64,000 nucleotides of DNA from Mesonia ostreae. GTDB taxonomy: Bacteria; Bacteroidota; Bacteroidia; Flavobacteriales; Flavobacteriaceae. The notes under the pieces are model-generated. The model was not told where the DNA came from. It saw only the letters and a program-made list of their open reading frames with translations, and did no database searches. The position numbers and the translations under genes were made by a program. Location of the stretch: assembly GCF_031845265.1 (NCBI RefSeq), contig NZ_JAVRBG010000007.1:62001-126000 (forward strand), written 5' to 3'. Positions within the stretch are counted from its first letter, which is position 1, and each line of letters begins with the position of its first letter. Positions 62,165-64,000 of the stretch are shown piece by piece.

Positions 62165-64000
62165 TATGCTAGAACTCGCCGGAATTATAATACTAGGAAT
62201 ATTGGCTCAATGGGTAGCTTGGAAATTTAAAATTCCTGCCATTTTACCTCTTATTTTAATAGGACTTGCTGTAGGTCCTATTGCAACAGAATTTACCGCA
62301 GATGGCTCCAAATTAATTGAACCTATATGGAATGGAGAATCTGGACTATTTCCTGGAGAAAGTTTATTTTACTTTGTTTCTCTAGCTATTAGTATAATAT
62401 TGTTTGAGGGAGGGCTCACCTTACGGCGTGATGAAATTTTAAATGTAGGACCCGTAATTGTAAAATTAATTACCGTAGCGGTAGTGGTTACCTTTATAGG
62501 CGCAGGAATAGCAGCTCATTTTATATTTGATCTTTCATGGCAAATTTCTTTCTTATTTGCAGGTCTTATTATTGTGACTGGACCAACAGTAATTACGCCC
62601 ATCTTAAGAAATATACCACTTAAAAAAGACGTCTCAACCATTTTAAAGTGGGAAGGAATTTTAATTGATCCTGTAGGTGCACTGGTCGCCGTTTTAGTTT
62701 TTGAATTTATTAGAGCCGGAGAAGGGGGCGAGTTTACCCAAACAGCCATGATAGAGTTTGGTAAAATTGTTCTTTTTGGTTTTGCCTTTGGTTTTACCTT
62801 TGCTCATGCTTTGGGGTTTGCTATCAAGAAAAAAGTAATTCCACATTACTTACTTAACGTTTTTACCTTGGCTACGGTGTTAGGCGTATTTGTACTATCA
62901 GATATGTTTGCACATGAAAGCGGACTTCTTGCCGTGGTAGTAATGGGTATGGTTATGGGTAATATTAATTTACCTAACATTAAAGAAATCTTATATTTCA
63001 AAGAATCTTTGAGTGTTCTTCTTATCTCTATCCTATTTATTTTATTGGCTGCCAATATCAATATGGAAGATTTACTCTTGGTGTATAATTGGAATGCTTT
63101 AATACTTTTTGCCGTGGTAGTCTTTCTCATAAGACCCTTGGGTGTGTTTTTAAGCAGTATTAACTCTTCTTTAAAATTTAACGAAAAGCTATTTATAAGT
63201 TGGGTGGGACCACGTGGTATTGTAGCAGCAGGTATTGCTTCTCTATTTGGCCTAAAATTATCTAGTCAAGGTGTAGAAGGAGCAGAGTACATTACTCCAT
63301 TGGTTTTTATGATTGTGTTGGGAACTGTGCTTTTAAACGCAACAACAGCCAGAGGCTTTGCCAAACTGGTTGGTGTATTTTTAAAGCATAGTGAAGGCAT
63401 TTTAATTATTGGAGCTTCTTCGGTTTCTCGTCTTATAGGAGCGTACCTTAAGAAAAGTGGCCGTCACGTAGTATTAGTAGATAATAATAGAATTAATATT
63501 AGGAAAGCGAAAAAACTGGGTATAGATGCTTTAGAGGGAAGTGTCTATTCTGATGATTTAATGAACAATGTGGAATTAAATGATGTAGGGTATTTGATGG
63601 CTTTAACAGGCAATACGGAAATTAACCAAACTGCTATTGAAAAGTTTCAGGATCATTTTGGTGAACACGGTTCTTTTAGATTGGTATCTTCTGATGAAAT
63701 GAACGATCCAGAAAATAATCCAAAAACCGGATTGTTTTCTCCTACAGATGATTACATCAAACTTACAGAAACAGCTCGCAAACATCCAGAGATTAAAGAA
63801 ATTGAACTTAACTCTCAAGAACATTACAGCGGATTGATAGAATTAACCAAAACAAATTCTGAAGTGATTCCACTTTTTGTTAAAGATAATGAAGGTGACC
63901 TTAGTATTATCCCTTCTCACAGTCAAGAAGTAGAAATTGAAGAGGGCTTTCGTTTGGTATATATAGGAAAAACCTTTGAGACTCAAAATCAAGCTCAAAA
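62165..64000 (+). CDS. CPA1-type cation:proton antiporter with RCK/TrkA-N-like domain (partial at right edge)
   Basis: 612 codons visible with no stop before the window end. About twelve helices (MLELAGIIILGILAQWVAW at the start, GLIIVTGPTVITPIL with the TGP motif of NhaP-type exchangers, then KWEGILIDPVGALVAVLVFE). After residue ~410 a soluble Rossmann part begins GILIIGASSVSRLIGAYLKK, which resembles an NAD-binding RCK/TrkA-N regulatory domain, continuing to the edge. It exchanges Na+ or K+ for H+. The gene stands divergent from the MBL gene with a 166-base gap. Confidence 0.85.

Noticed and set aside
63209..63218. ACCACGTGGT as a third parS-like site
   Set aside because: Only the central 10 bases are palindromic, the outer bases do not match, and it encodes conserved residues of the antiporter.
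1..64000. CRISPR arrays, rRNA operons, transposases and riboswitches
   Set aside because: No regularly spaced repeats, no rRNA sequence, no transposase ORF and no recognisable riboswitch fold were seen on reading both strands.

Overview
The window is chromosomal DNA of a member of the Bacteroidota, almost certainly a marine-type Flavobacteriaceae. The evidence is the low GC content, the TAnnTTTG promoter boxes, and family types typical of that group: DUF4837 and DUF4175 proteins, a bacterial GH3 protein, a Skp-like lipoprotein, and an S41 peptidase next to rnpA. I see no prophage, insertion sequence with a transposase, or CRISPR array. The DNA is ordinary core genome apart from one accessory surface-polysaccharide locus and a few small intergenic repeats.

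Region 1 (1-22,544) is a surface-polysaccharide locus, transcribed almost entirely on the minus strand. Its upstream end is an M23 peptidase, a GH3-family protein, a large protein with a nucleoside-phosphorylase-like C-terminus, and a Wzz-like chain-length protein. The dTDP-rhamnose genes rfbB-A-C-D and cysQ follow. Next comes a very AT-rich core: a GT2 with membrane anchor, a GT83/PMT-like membrane transferase, a Wzx flippase, one GT4 transferase in the opposite orientation, a Wzy-like polymerase and an acetyltransferase. The downstream end has an AsnB-type amidotransferase, a sialate-O-acetylesterase-like lipoprotein, two more polymerase/ligase-like membrane proteins, a WecG/TagA transferase and a UDP-glucose dehydrogenase cut by the left edge. 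Together they could make, assemble (Wzx/Wzy), decorate (acetyl, possibly amide) and regulate the length of a rhamnose- and uronate-containing polymer.

Region 2 (22,600-42,100) is housekeeping: tatA, DUF4837 lipoprotein, lytic transglycosylase, pgk, holB, Skp-like lipoprotein, methyltransferase, mnmG, ybeY, DUF4175, gltX, an SPFH protein, a three-gene membrane-stress-like cluster and glnS. Two perfect parS-like palindromes flank mnmG, which suggests the replication origin is nearby.

Region 3 (42,100-52,100) holds a frameshifted ZIP transporter, folB, tRNA-Cys, a LysE transporter, a DUF2807 protein, rnr, a long AT-rich intergenic stretch with one small membrane ORF and weak DnaA-box-like sites, rpiB, a CDF transporter, a GNAT and a SulP transporter.

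Region 4 (52,100-64,000) holds a TIGR04283 glycosyltransferase, a DUF547 lipoprotein broken by an in-frame TAG, a DUF1853 protein, ctpA-like S41 peptidase with rnpA, a repeat-rich spacer, an M1 aminopeptidase, an S8 protease, an MBL hydrolase, and a CPA-type antiporter with RCK-like domain that runs off the right edge.

The most interesting points are the parS pair around mnmG, the M23-GH3-phosphorylase-like-Wzz operon heading the polysaccharide locus, the two genes with apparent inactivating lesions, and the nested inverted-repeat elements. All family assignments are from reading the translated sequence; no database search was run.
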